Below the pieces are notes generated by a model. It saw nothing but the letters and a program-made list of their open reading frames with translations. It was not told the DNA's origin and made no database searches. A stretch of 53,546 bases of DNA from an uncultured Dietzia sp. (GTDB lineage Bacteria; Actinomycetota; Actinomycetes; Mycobacteriales; Mycobacteriaceae), in assembly GCF_937873725.1 (NCBI RefSeq), contig NZ_CALMYY010000071.1, positions 1-53,546 on the forward strand. The letters run 5' to 3'. Shown in pieces: positions 16,197 to 23,414 of the stretch. Positions within the stretch are counted from its first letter, which is position 1. Each line of letters begins with the position of its first letter. The translations under genes were made by a program, and so were the position numbers.

Positions 16197-18394
16197 GCGA
16201 CGCGGTCACACCGGCCCCCGCCCCCCCGTCGGCCGAGCGCCGCCCCCACCGCCGCGAGCACCACGGCCGCGTGCTGGTGGACCACTACGAGTGGCTGCGC
16301 GACAAGGACGCCCCGGCGACCCGCGCGTACCTCGAGGCGGAGAACGCCTACACGGACGCCATGACGGCCGAGCTGAAGCCGCTCGAGGACGAGGTGTACG
16401 AGGAGATCCGGTCGCGGGTCAAGGAGACCGACATGTCGGTCCCGGTCCGGGCCGGCGGCTGGTGGTACTTCTCCCGCACCTCCGAGGGGCAGTCCTACGC
16501 GCGGCACTGCCGGGTCCCGGTGCCGCCCGAGTACGTCGCGGACGCCGACGCCCCGGCCGGCTGGGTGCCGCCGGAGGTCTCGCCCGGGGTCGAGCTGCCC
16601 GGGGAGCAGCTGCTGCTGGACGGCAACGCCGAGGCCGAGGGCCACGAGTACTTTGCGCTCGGCGCGTTCTCGGTGAGCCACGACGGCCGCGCTCTGGCCT
16701 GGGCCACCGACACCGAGGGCGACGAGCGCTACACGCTGCGCTTCCGGTCCCTGGACCCCGGCTACACCGCGCCGGACGAGGAGATCGCCGGCATCGCCGC
16801 CGGGGTGACGTGGTCCCGCGACGGACGCTTCATCTTCTACGTGACGGTCGACGACGCGTGGCGGCCGGACACCGTGTGGCGGCACCGCCTGGGGACCACC
16901 CGTGACCACGACGAGACGGTGTTCCACGAGCCCGACGAGTCCTACTGGATCGGGGTGGGCGAGACGCGCAGCGAGAAGTACCTGCAGATAGCGGCGGGGT
17001 CCAAGATCACCACCGAGGTCTGGTGCCTGGACTCCGCGGACCCGGAGGGCGAGTTCTGGTGCGTCCGCCCGCGCGAGGAGGGCGTCGAGTACGACGTCGA
17101 GCACGCGGTCGTCGGCGGCGAGGACCGCTTCCTCATCACCCACAACGCGGGGTCGCCGAACTCCGCCGTGGTGGAGGCCCCGGTCGGCCCGGTCGACCGC
17201 GACTTCCGCGAGCTGACCACGCTGGTGCCGCACCGCGACGACGTCCGGGTGGAGGGCGTCGACGCGTTCGCCCGGGTGCTGGTGCTGGGCTACCGGGAGG
17301 AGGCGCTGCCGCGGTTCGCGCTCATGCCCCTGGACCCGGCGTCCACGGCGGGCGCCGCGGCGTACGGGGAGTTCGCCCCGGTGGACTTCGACGAGGAGCT
17401 CTTCACGTCCGGGCCGGGGTCCAACCCGGAGTGGAACGCGCCGGTCCTGCGGTTCGGCTTCGGCTCCTTCGTCACCCCCGGCCGCGTGTACTCGCTCGAC
17501 CTCGAGTCGGGGGAGCGGACCCTGCTGCGGGAGCAGGAGGTGCTCGGCGGCTACGACGCGGGCGGCTACGTGCAGCGCCGCGACTGGGCCACCGCGGAGG
17601 ACGGCACGCGGGTCCCGATCTCGCTGGTGATGTCGGCCGACACCGCCGCCCGCGTGGACGCGGGGGAGCGGGTCCCGACGCTGCTCTACGGCTACGGTTC
17701 CTACGAGTCGAGCATCGACCCGGGCTTCTCCGTGGCCCGGCTCTCGCTCCTCGACCGCGGCATGGTCTACGCCGTGGCGCACGTCCGGGGCGGCGGCGAG
17801 ATGGGCAGGCTCTGGTACGAGCAGGGTAAGAAGCTGTTCAAGCGGGCGACCTTCACCGACTTCGTCGCCTGCGCCCGGCACCTGGTGGACTCCGGCCTCA
17901 CGGCGCCGGACCGGCTGGTGGCGGAGGGCGGCAGCGCCGGTGGCCTGCTCATGGGCGCGGTGGCCAACCTCGCCCCCGAGCTGTTCGCCGGGATCCAGGC
18001 GGTGGTGCCGTTCGTCGACCCGCTCACCTCGATCCTCATGCCGGAGCTCCCGCTCACGGTGATCGAGTGGGACGAGTGGGGCGACCCGCTGCACTCGGCG
18101 GAGGTCTACGACTACATGGCCTCCTACGCCCCCTACGAGAACGTCGAGGCCAAGGACTATCCCGCGATCCTCGCGATCACCTCGCTCAACGACACGAGGG
18201 TGCTCTACGTGGAGCCGGCCAAGTGGGTGGCCAAGCTGCGGGAGGTCTCCACCTCGGCCAACTCCGCCGAGCGCCCGGTGCTGCTGCGTTGCGAGATGAG
18301 CGCGGGCCACGGCGGGGTGTCCGGGCGGTACGAGCGGTGGCGCCAGACGGCCTTCGAGTACGCGTGGACCGTCCGCACGGCCGGCGCCGGCTGA
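16193..18394 (+). CDS. ptrB: Oligopeptidase B-type serine peptidase (S9A)
   Basis: Prolyl-oligopeptidase family enzyme of 733 residues. The N-terminal beta-propeller (about 60-440) gates the active site. The C-terminal catalytic alpha/beta hydrolase domain has [23 protein letters not shown], nucleophile Ser581 in GGSAGG, Asp in [14 protein letters not shown] (about 667) and His in [12 protein letters not shown] (about 706). It cleaves short peptides after basic residues in the cytoplasm, by family. The ATG overlaps the purC stop. M. tuberculosis carries this gene in the same place as two pieces (ptrBa/ptrBb, from memory); here the frame is intact from end to end. Confidence 0.93.
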   Translation: MSDAVTPAPAPPSAERRPHRREHHGRVLVDHYEWLRDKDAPATRAYLEAENAYTDAMTAELKPLEDEVYEEIRSRVKETDMSVPVRAGGWWYFSRTSEGQSYARHCRVPVPPEYVADADAPAGWVPPEVSPGVELPGEQLLLDGNAEAEGHEYFALGAFSVSHDGRALAWATDTEGDERYTLRFRSLDPGYTAPDEEIAGIAAGVTWSRDGRFIFYVTVDDAWRPDTVWRHRLGTTRDHDETVFHEPDESYWIGVGETRSEKYLQIAAGSKITTEVWCLDSADPEGEFWCVRPREEGVEYDVEHAVVGGEDRFLITHNAGSPNSAVVEAPVGPVDRDFRELTTLVPHRDDVRVEGVDAFARVLVLGYREEALPRFALMPLDPASTAGAAAYGEFAPVDFDEELFTSGPGSNPEWNAPVLRFGFGSFVTPGRVYSLDLESGERTLLREQEVLGGYDAGGYVQRRDWATAEDGTRVPISLVMSADTAARVDAGERVPTLLYGYGSYESSIDPGFSVARLSLLDRGMVYAVAHVRGGGEMGRLWYEQGKKLFKRATFTDFVACARHLVDSGLTAPDRLVAEGGSAGGLLMGAVANLAPELFAGIQAVVPFVDPLTSILMPELPLTVIEWDEWGDPLHSAEVYDYMASYAPYENVEAKDYPAILAITSLNDTRVLYVEPAKWVAKLREVSTSANSAERPVLLRCEMSAGHGGVSGRYERWRQTAFEYAWTVRTAGAG

Positions 18395-18431
18395 GCCCCG
18401 CCCCACCCCCCGCACCCCGCCCCCTGCCAGG

Positions 18432-18499
18432 ATCCGCTACGCCGATGCGCCATCCGCGACCCGCATGCGGGCAGCGGATGTCGACGGAGGGTAGCGGAT
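18432..18499. repeat. 68-bp concentric palindrome upstream of the peroxidase gene
   Basis: Three nested inverted repeats share one centre (18465.5). Outer: ATCCGCTAC (18432-18440) / GTAGCGGAT (18491-18499). Middle: CATCCGC (18451-18457) / GCGGATG (18474-18480). Core: perfect palindrome CCCGCATGCGGG (18460-18471). The ATCCGC word thus occurs four times, twice per strand, at symmetric positions. It could be a multi-site operator, a cruciform, or an intercistronic terminator after the oligopeptidase gene. Confidence 0.8.
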
Positions 18500-18507
18500 T
18501 GCGGGGC

Positions 18508-18576
18508 GGGCTGGGGCGCGGGCGGGCGGGCTGGGGCGCGGGCTGGGGCGCGGGCTGCGGGGCGGGTTGGGGCGCG
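18508..18576 (+). repeat. G-rich direct repeats before the peroxidase promoter
   Basis: GGGCTGGGGCGCG occurs at 18508-18520, 18528-18540 and 18540-18552, with a variant GGGTTGGGGCGCG at 18564-18576. The whole tract from about 18500 to the promoter at 18610 is almost only G and C on this strand. Confidence 0.7.
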
Positions 18577-18622
18577 GTTCGTGGGGCGGGCTGGGGGCGG
18601 GCCGCGGGGTAGGCTGGCGCGC

Positions 18623-19114
18623 ATGAGCAGCGTCCACGACATCCCGTTCACCACCATCGATGGCGAGCAGGCCACGCTGGCCGACTACGCGGGCCACGCG
18701 GTCCTGGTGGTCAACGTCGCCAGCGAATGCGGACTGACCCCGCAGTACGAGGGGCTCCAGGAGTTGGCGGACGACTACCGGGATCGCGGCTTCTTCGTCC
18801 TGGGCTTCCCGTGCAACCAGTTCATGAACCAGGAACCCGGCGACGAGGCGTCGATCAAGGCGTTCACCACCGCCAAGTACGGCATCACGTTCCCGCTCGC
18901 GGCCAAGGTCGACGTCAACGGGTCCGGGCGGCACCCGCTCTACGCCGAGCTCACCAAGGTCGCGGACTCCGGCGGCGAGGCCGGGGACGTGCAGTGGAAC
19001 TTCGAGAAGTTCCTGCTCTCCCCCTCGGGAGAGGTCGTGGGCCGGTTCCGCCCCACGGTGGAGCCGGGAGCCACCGAGCTCGTCGAGGCGATCGAGGACG
19101 TCCTCCCGGTCTGA
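18623..19114 (+). CDS. Glutathione peroxidase-family thiol peroxidase
   Basis: 163 residues, thioredoxin fold. Catalytic Cys36 (not selenocysteine) is in NVASECGLTPQYEGLQ, followed by GFPCNQFMNQEPG (second Cys, Gln) and the Trp/Asn site VQWNFEKFLL. Reduces hydroperoxides; in actinobacteria lacking glutathione the reductant is usually thioredoxin or a mycothiol-linked system. The window also encodes mycothiol synthase, consistent with that. ATG 18623 is 7 bases after TAGGCT (18610-18615), leaderless. The 228 bases upstream hold a concentric palindrome and G-rich repeats that may regulate it. Confidence 0.93.
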   Translation: MSSVHDIPFTTIDGEQATLADYAGHAVLVVNVASECGLTPQYEGLQELADDYRDRGFFVLGFPCNQFMNQEPGDEASIKAFTTAKYGITFPLAAKVDVNGSGRHPLYAELTKVADSGGEAGDVQWNFEKFLLSPSGEVVGRFRPTVEPGATELVEAIEDVLPV

Positions 19115-19204
19115 CCCGGTGTCGGGCCCGCCCGTTCCGGCCCGGCCATCTGGCGTACACCTCGTCGTCGTCGAACCGACACGACCGGCTGCGACGATTC
19201 GCGC

Positions 19205-19909
19205 ATGACCCCCCGCCTCATCGTCTCCGTCTCGGGACTGCGCGACTCCTCGCTCGATGCCGCGATCGACCTGGTCGGCGAGCTCGAGCGCCGGTCCGTC
19301 CCCGTCTCGCTGCTGGTCGCGCCGCGCCGCGGTCACGAGTACCGGTTGGCGGAGGACGCGGGCTCGCAGGAGTGGCTCCGGCACCGCCGTCGGCAGGGTG
19401 ACGCGATCGTGTTGGCCGGGTACGACGACGCCGCCACCAGGCCGCGCCGACCCGAGTTCGCCTCCATCGGCCCCGCGGAGGCGGCCGTCCGGCTGGCCGC
19501 CGCGGACCGGCTCATGGCGGACATGGGCCTGCGGACGCGGCTGTTCGCCCCGCCCCGGTGGAACGCCTCGCCGGGGTGCCTCACGGCGCTGCCCGGCGCC
19601 GGTTTCCGCGTGTGCGCCTCACTGGAGGGGATCCACGACGTGGTCCGGGGGACCACCGAGCGGGGCCGCGCGCTGTCGATCGGGGAGGGCTTCGTCGCCG
19701 ACGCCTGGTGGTGCCGGGCGCTCGTCGCCGCGGCCGGGCGCACCGCGGCGGCCGGCGGCCTGGTCCGCCTCAACGTGGCCGCCACGCAGCTCTCGCGCCG
19801 CGCACCCCGCTCGGCCCTGCTGGACGCCGTGGACCGGGTGACGGGCGAGCACGGTGCGAGGGTCTCCCGCTACGAGTGGTCGCCGGTCGCGCTGGTCGGC
19901 GTGGCCTGA
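19205..19909 (+). CDS. DUF2334-like (polysaccharide deacetylase-fold) protein
   Basis: 234 residues. LIVSVSGL at the first strand, VSLLVAPRR (second strand), an acidic/Asp-rich helix, FAPPRWNASPG (the FxPP-x-W motif of deacetylase-like proteins), and a C-terminal strand. The usual metal-binding His/Asp residues of active deacetylases are not obvious: the first strand lacks the paired Asp, so it may be non-catalytic. M. tuberculosis has a comparable gene just upstream of purS (Rv0787, from memory). No signal peptide. The upstream hexamer GACGAT is a poor promoter match; ATG 19205 is the first good start. Confidence 0.6.
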   Translation: MTPRLIVSVSGLRDSSLDAAIDLVGELERRSVPVSLLVAPRRGHEYRLAEDAGSQEWLRHRRRQGDAIVLAGYDDAATRPRRPEFASIGPAEAAVRLAAADRLMADMGLRTRLFAPPRWNASPGCLTALPGAGFRVCASLEGIHDVVRGTTERGRALSIGEGFVADAWWCRALVAAAGRTAAAGGLVRLNVAATQLSRRAPRSALLDAVDRVTGEHGARVSRYEWSPVALVGVA

Positions 19910-19963
19910 GCGGGGCAGCGGCCCCGGGTGGACGGAGCGTTCGGTGGCCCCGCCGGCTGCGGG

Positions 19964-19969
19964 TAGGAT
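19964..19969 (+). promoter_or_regulatory. Putative -10 box TAGGAT for purSQ
   Basis: TAGGAT 65 bases upstream of the purS GTG. It would give a leader of roughly 58 bases containing the GAGGAG ribosome site. Confidence 0.5.
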
Positions 19970-20034
19970 CGGCCACTGAGTCCCGGCCGGCCCGGGTCCG
20001 TCCCGCGCAACCACCCGAACGAGGAGTTCCCACC

Positions 20035-20289
20035 GTGGCCCGAGTCGTCGTCGAAGTCATGCCCAAGGCCGAGATCCTCGATCCGCAGGGGCAGGCCATC
20101 CACCGAGCCCTCGGTCGGCTGGGCCACGCCGGCGTCACCGACGTCCGGCAGGGCAAGCGGTTCGAGCTTGAGGTGGCCGACGGGGTGTCGGAGGCCGAGC
20201 TCGAGGAGATCGCGTCTTCGCTGCTGGCCAACACCGTGATCGAGGACTGGACGGTCGTGCGGGTGGACTCCGCCGGGGTGACCGCGTGA
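20035..20289 (+). CDS. purS: FGAM synthase subunit PurS
   Basis: 84-residue small subunit of the three-part formylglycinamidine ribonucleotide synthase (PurS-PurQ-PurL). PurS bridges PurQ and PurL and helps channel ammonia. The sequence matches the family throughout: [51 protein letters not shown] 20035 has GAGGAG 8 bases upstream and is leadered. An open frame extends 5' but has no start with context. The TGA overlaps the GTG of purQ (GTGA, 20286-20289). Confidence 0.96.
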   Translation: MARVVVEVMPKAEILDPQGQAIHRALGRLGHAGVTDVRQGKRFELEVADGVSEAELEEIASSLLANTVIEDWTVVRVDSAGVTA

Positions 20290-20963
20290 GCGCACGGATC
20301 GGCGTCATCACGTTCCCCGGCACCCTCGACGACGTCGACGCCGCGCGCGCCGTGACCAAGGCCGGCGCCGAGGCCGTGTCGCTGTGGCACGCCGACGCCG
20401 ACCTCAGGGGCGTCGACGCCGTGGTGGTGCCCGGCGGCTTCTCCTACGGCGACTACCTGCGCTGCGGCGCGATCGCCTCGATGGCCCCCGTCATGGGCGA
20501 GGTCGTCTCCGCCGCGAAGGGCGGGATGCCCGTGCTGGGCATCTGCAACGGCTTCCAGATCCTGTGCGAGGCCGGGTTGCTGCCCGGGGCGCTCGGGCGG
20601 AACCGCGACATGCACTTCCTTTGCCGCGACGAGTGGTTGCGGGTGGAGAACACCGGCACCGCGTGGACCTCCCGCTTCGAGGCGGGGGCGGAGATCCTCA
20701 TCCCGCTCAAATCCGGCGAGGGGCGTTACATGGCCGCCCCGGAGACGATCGAGCAGCTCGAGGGTGAGGGCCGCGTGGTCTTCCGCTACGCCAGCGAGGC
20801 GCCCAACGGCTCCACCAACGACATCGCCGGTATCTGCTCGGCGGACGGGCGCGTGGTGGGCCTCATGCCGCACCCCGAGCACGCGATCGAGCCGCTGACC
20901 GGGCCGTCCGACGACGGGCTGGGGTTGTTCCTCTCCGCGCTCGACTCGGTGGTCAGGGTCTAG
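20286..20963 (+). CDS. purQ: FGAM synthase subunit PurQ (glutaminase)
   Basis: 225-residue class-I glutamine amidotransferase that frees ammonia for PurL. Seen: [16 protein letters not shown], the nucleophile Cys87 in GICNGFQIL, and the catalytic His/Glu in MPHPEHA near the C terminus. The GTG start overlaps the purS stop by 4 bases, ensuring stoichiometric translation. PurL, the third subunit, is 2.5 kb downstream behind the MDLTGSI cluster and a dehydrogenase-like gene. A 16-bp hairpin terminator follows at 20994. Confidence 0.97.
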   Translation: MSARIGVITFPGTLDDVDAARAVTKAGAEAVSLWHADADLRGVDAVVVPGGFSYGDYLRCGAIASMAPVMGEVVSAAKGGMPVLGICNGFQILCEAGLLPGALGRNRDMHFLCRDEWLRVENTGTAWTSRFEAGAEILIPLKSGEGRYMAAPETIEQLEGEGRVVFRYASEAPNGSTNDIAGICSADGRVVGLMPHPEHAIEPLTGPSDDGLGLFLSALDSVVRV

Positions 20964-20993
20964 CAGGTCCGGTTGCGGCCGCTGAGGCCAAAG

Positions 20994-21029
20994 CGAAGGG
21001 CCCGCCGGGATCTCCCGGCGGGCCCTTCG
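20994..21029. terminator. Strong bidirectional hairpin terminator
   Basis: Perfect 16-bp stem (20994-21009 with 21014-21029) and a 4-base loop, AAGGGCCCGCCGGG-type. It lies 30 bases after the purQ stop and 16 bases after the stop of the convergent small gene, so it can serve both. Confidence 0.85.
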
Positions 21030-21045
21030 GGTGTCAGGGCGTGAC

Positions 21046-21243
21046 TCAGCCGAGCATGCCGTTGGTGCTGCCGAGGTCGGCGCCGATGCCGGCGACCAGG
21101 TTGAGCAGCACGCTAGGAAGGGCGAACACGAAACCGACGATGGTGTCGATGGCGGACGAGCCGGTCAGGCCGCCGACCAGGCTGCCGCCGAGCTCCATGC
21201 TGAGGGGGAAGGTCTGCTGTGCAATCGAACCGGTGAGGTCCAT
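21046..21243 (-). CDS. MDLTGSI-family small hydrophobic protein, copy 3 (65 aa)
   Basis: Third of three tandem paralogues. Shared landmarks: MDLTGSI at 1-7, PLS at 13-15, ELGGSL, TGSSAIDTIVGF, a hydrophobic stretch of about 20 residues, and the C-terminal GADLGST. There is no basic N-terminal region, so no Sec or Tat signal. AGGAG lies 7 bases before the ATG. It has its own upstream promoter-like region with an inverted repeat (21325-21356) and a leader hairpin (21263-21289). Small signal-less, Gly/Ser-rich hydrophobic peptides resemble the PorA/PorH class of mycomembrane porins of Corynebacterium in size and style. That analogy is inference, not a demonstrated homology. Confidence 0.75.
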   Translation of the reverse strand: MDLTGSIAQQTFPLSMELGGSLVGGLTGSSAIDTIVGFVFALPSVLLNLVAGIGADLGSTNGMLG

Positions 21244-21262
21244 GGGTGTCTCCTGGGGGTCA

Positions 21263-21289
21263 TCGCCCCGTAGAGGGTGCGCGGGGCGA
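21263..21289. promoter_or_regulatory. Leader hairpin before MDLTGSI copy 3
   Basis: 8-bp perfect stem TCGCCCCG (21263-21270) / CGGGGCGA (21282-21289) with an 11-base loop, directly upstream of the AGGAG ribosome site. It would sit in the 5' leader of the minus-strand transcript, where it could affect mRNA stability or initiation. Confidence 0.5.
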
Positions 21290-21324
21290 ATGGCGGTGAC
21301 CCGGATGGTCACGCACACCCCACC

Positions 21325-21356
21325 ATTCTGCACAGGTGGTGAGACGGATGTGCAGA
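21325..21356 (-). promoter_or_regulatory. Operator-like inverted repeat overlapping a candidate promoter for MDLTGSI copy 3
   Basis: Perfect 8-bp inverted repeat TCTGCACA (21327-21334) / TGTGCAGA (21349-21356), spacer 14. On the minus strand one arm covers a -35-like TGCACA and the other runs into a -10-like CAGAAT (21330-21325), spacer 18. Binding there would block the promoter. Confidence 0.45.
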
Positions 21357-21430
21357 TTTGGACCGCGGGTCCCCCATGACGACGCCAGTGACGTGTGGGG
21401 CGTCAGGAAGTGCTCCCCACACCCACCGCG

Positions 21431-21637
21431 TCAGAACTCGACGGGCAATCCCCCCCACGTGCTCCCGATGTCCGCCCCGGCCATCGCGGCCAGGCTTCCG
21501 ACCAGTGTCGGGAGGGAGAAAAGGGTGCCGATGATCGTGTCGATCGCCGACGACCCGGTGGGTCCGCCGGCCAGGCTGCCCCCGAGCGTCGTGCTCAGCG
21601 GGGCGGTGGATTCGTAGATCGAACCGGTGAGGTCCAT
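21431..21637 (-). CDS. MDLTGSI-family small hydrophobic protein, copy 2 (68 aa)
   Basis: Closest to copy 3 over the first half (LGGSL, GG, TGSSAIDTI identical in place). It has MDLTGSI, APLS, a hydrophobic core (LFSLPTLVGSLAAMA), the conserved GADIGST, and a longer C-terminal tail ending in Val-Glu-Phe. AGGAG lies 7 bases before the ATG. The 50-base gap to copy 1 has no terminator or promoter, so copies 1 and 2 are probably one transcript. Same functional suggestion and caveats as copy 3. Confidence 0.75.
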   Translation of the reverse strand: MDLTGSIYESTAPLSTTLGGSLAGGPTGSSAIDTIIGTLFSLPTLVGSLAAMAGADIGSTWGGLPVEF

Positions 21638-21687
21638 GGTGGTGACTCCTGTTTCTCTCGCACGTGTGGGTGTGTGGAACGGGGGAA

Positions 21688-21873
21688 TCAGTCGCCGAGG
21701 GTGCTGCCGAGGTCGGCGCCGATCCCTGCGATGACGTTGAGCAGGTAGTAGGGAGCCGCGAAGAGGACGAAGACCGCGGTGTCGAGGACGGACGAGCCGA
21801 TGTCGCCGACGCTCCCTGTCAACTCGAGGCTGAGCGGAGCGGCGGCGTCGATGATGGAACCGGTGAGGTCCAT
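21688..21873 (-). CDS. MDLTGSI-family small hydrophobic protein, copy 1 (61 aa)
   Basis: First gene of the cluster in transcription order and the shortest copy: a few residues are missing from the Gly-rich middle compared with copies 2 and 3. Conserved MDLTGSI, APLS, LTGSV, LDT, a central hydrophobic helix or strand region (FVLFAAPYYLLNVIAGI) and GADLGST. AAAGGAA lies 6 bases before the ATG. A candidate promoter lies at 21939-21968 on the minus strand. Three copies keeping both end motifs while the middle varies suggests selection on the termini, perhaps for assembly or modification. Confidence 0.75.
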   Translation of the reverse strand: MDLTGSIIDAAAPLSLELTGSVGDIGSSVLDTAVFVLFAAPYYLLNVIAGIGADLGSTLGD

Positions 21874-21938
21874 TGGGGTTCCTTTCTGGGTGGACTCCCC
21901 GTCATGTCGGGAAGAGCCTCGGACGGACGGTGGTGGTG

Positions 21939-21977
21939 GTCCTACACGGGCCGTCGGACGTGTGAGAAGCATCTCAC
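21939..21977 (-). promoter_or_regulatory. Candidate promoter and overlapping inverted repeat for the MDLTGSI cluster
   Basis: On the minus strand, TTCTCA (21968-21963) and TAGGAC (21944-21939) are 18 apart, giving a leader of about 60 bases. The perfect inverted repeat GTGAGA-agca-TCTCAC (21962-21977) overlaps the -35 hexamer. Confidence 0.4.
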
Positions 21978-22083
21978 CGGGGGCTCAGAAAGTCGATGGC
22001 CGCAACCAAGATGTGATAACGGGGCGCGGGGCAATCGGCGGCGTCGCCGCCCCGGGTTCCGGACGCAGACCCGCGGCCCCGTC

Positions 22084-22127
22084 GTGATCAGGCCGGGGTC
22101 GTGATCAGGCAGTGGCCGTGATCAGGC
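22084..22127 (+). repeat. Three iterons of GTGATCAGGC with exact 17-bp period
   Basis: GTGATCAGGC at 22084-22093, 22101-22110 and 22118-22127. TGATCA is itself palindromic. The last copy ends 10 bases before the TACAAC -10 element (22138-22143) of the downstream leaderless gene, so it overlaps the -35 region. Confidence 0.85.
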
Positions 22128-22149
22128 CGTGATGCGGTACAACCGTGGG

Positions 22150-23361
22150 ATGAGCGAAACCAGCAGCCAGCCCGCGTCCGAAGCCGACAAATCCTCCCGA
22201 CCGTTCGACCTCGTCCTCTACGGCGCGACGGGGTTCACCGGCGGCCTGGTCGCCGACTACCTGCTGCGGACCATGCCGGAGGGCGGGTCGTGGGCCGTCG
22301 CGGGGCGGAACCGGACCAAGCTGGACGCGGTCGTCGCGAGGCTCGCGGCGACCGACCCCGGTGTCCCCGCCCCCGGCGTGGTCATCGCCGACACCGAGGA
22401 TCCCGACACGCTGGCCGCCCTGGCACGGTCCGCGCGCGTGGTCATCACCACCGTCGGGCCCTACCTCGAGTACGGCGAGCCGTTGGTCGCCGCGTGCGCC
22501 GAGGCCGGCACCGACTACGTGGACCTCACCGGCGAGCCGGAGTTCGTCGACCGGATGTACCTTGAATACCACGACAAGGCCAGGGCCTCGGGTGCCCGGA
22601 TCGTCCACGCGTGCGGCTTCGACTCCATCCCCCACGACCTGGGCGTGTTCTACACGATGAAGCAGGTCCCCGAGGGGGTGCCGGTGTCCGTCTACGGGGC
22701 CGTCCACGCCGACGCGCAGTTCTCGGGGGGCACGTTCCACTCCGCGATCGGCCAGTTCGCCCGACTCCGCGACGCCGGGCGGGCGGCCAGGCTGCGGCGC
22801 GAGAAGCAGGGCAGGCCCCTGGGCCGGCGCATCAGGTCGGTCGCGGGCAAGCCCCACCACGACGGCGTGCTGGGGCGGTGGCTCGTGCCGCTGCCCACCA
22901 TCGATCCGCAGATCGTGCTGCGCTCGGCCGCCGCGCTCGAGAGCTACGGCCCCGACTTCACCTACTCGCACTACGCCTCCGTGGGCTCGCCCGTCACGGC
23001 CACCGCCGGCCTGGTCGGTGTGGGCGCGCTGGCCGTGGGATCGCAGATCGGCCCCATCCGCTCGCAGATCCTCAAGCGGATCGACCGCGGTGCGGGGCCG
23101 AGCGAGTCCCGCCGTGCGCGCTCGTCGTTCGACGTCACCTTTGTGGCGCTCGCCGGTGGTCGGCGGGTCGTCACCCGGGTCTCGGGCGGGGACCCGGGGT
23201 ACACGGAGACGTCCATGATGATCGCCGAGGCGGGGCTGTGCCTGGCCTTCGACGACCTGCCCCGGCTCTCGGGGCAGCTCACCACGGCCGAGGCGATGGG
23301 GGATTCACTGCTGGAGCGCGTCGAGCGCGGCGGTCTCACCTTTGAGGTGCTGTCCACCTAG
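22150..23361 (+). CDS. Saccharopine dehydrogenase-like / trans-acting enoyl reductase family oxidoreductase
   Basis: 403 residues. N-terminal Rossmann fold with GATGFTGG at 25-32 (NAD(P) binding), AGRNRTKLD (basic residues for NADP), VVITTVGPYLEYGEPLV and the family block GTDYVDLTGEPEFVDRM, then ACGFDSIPHDLG. These features match the saccharopine-dehydrogenase-like proteins that mycobacteria use as trans-acting enoyl reductases in complex lipid synthesis, and paralogues of unknown role. ATG 22150 is 6 bases after TACAAC; an upstream in-frame ATG at 22129 would include that promoter. A 17-bp iteron array directly precedes it. Substrate unknown; a lipid role is inference. Confidence 0.85.
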   Translation: MSETSSQPASEADKSSRPFDLVLYGATGFTGGLVADYLLRTMPEGGSWAVAGRNRTKLDAVVARLAATDPGVPAPGVVIADTEDPDTLAALARSARVVITTVGPYLEYGEPLVAACAEAGTDYVDLTGEPEFVDRMYLEYHDKARASGARIVHACGFDSIPHDLGVFYTMKQVPEGVPVSVYGAVHADAQFSGGTFHSAIGQFARLRDAGRAARLRREKQGRPLGRRIRSVAGKPHHDGVLGRWLVPLPTIDPQIVLRSAAALESYGPDFTYSHYASVGSPVTATAGLVGVGALAVGSQIGPIRSQILKRIDRGAGPSESRRARSSFDVTFVALAGGRRVVTRVSGGDPGYTETSMMIAEAGLCLAFDDLPRLSGQLTTAEAMGDSLLERVERGGLTFEVLST

Positions 23362-23414
23362 CCCCGCCCGGGAGCGGATTCGCGGGCGGGTGACCGCCGA
23401 CTAGACTCGGCGCC

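Noticed and set aside
18437..19384. Minus-strand open frame opposite the peroxidase gene
   Set aside because: Its tail comes from the G-rich repeat tract and its body is antisense to a clear glutathione-peroxidase gene.
22084..22127. Iterons as a replication origin
   Set aside because: There is no replication initiator gene, AT-rich region or DnaA-box cluster nearby. A promoter-associated operator fits better.
22129..22149. Upstream ATG for the saccharopine-dehydrogenase-like gene
   Set aside because: The seven extra codons would include the TACAAC promoter element, and no ribosome site precedes that ATG.
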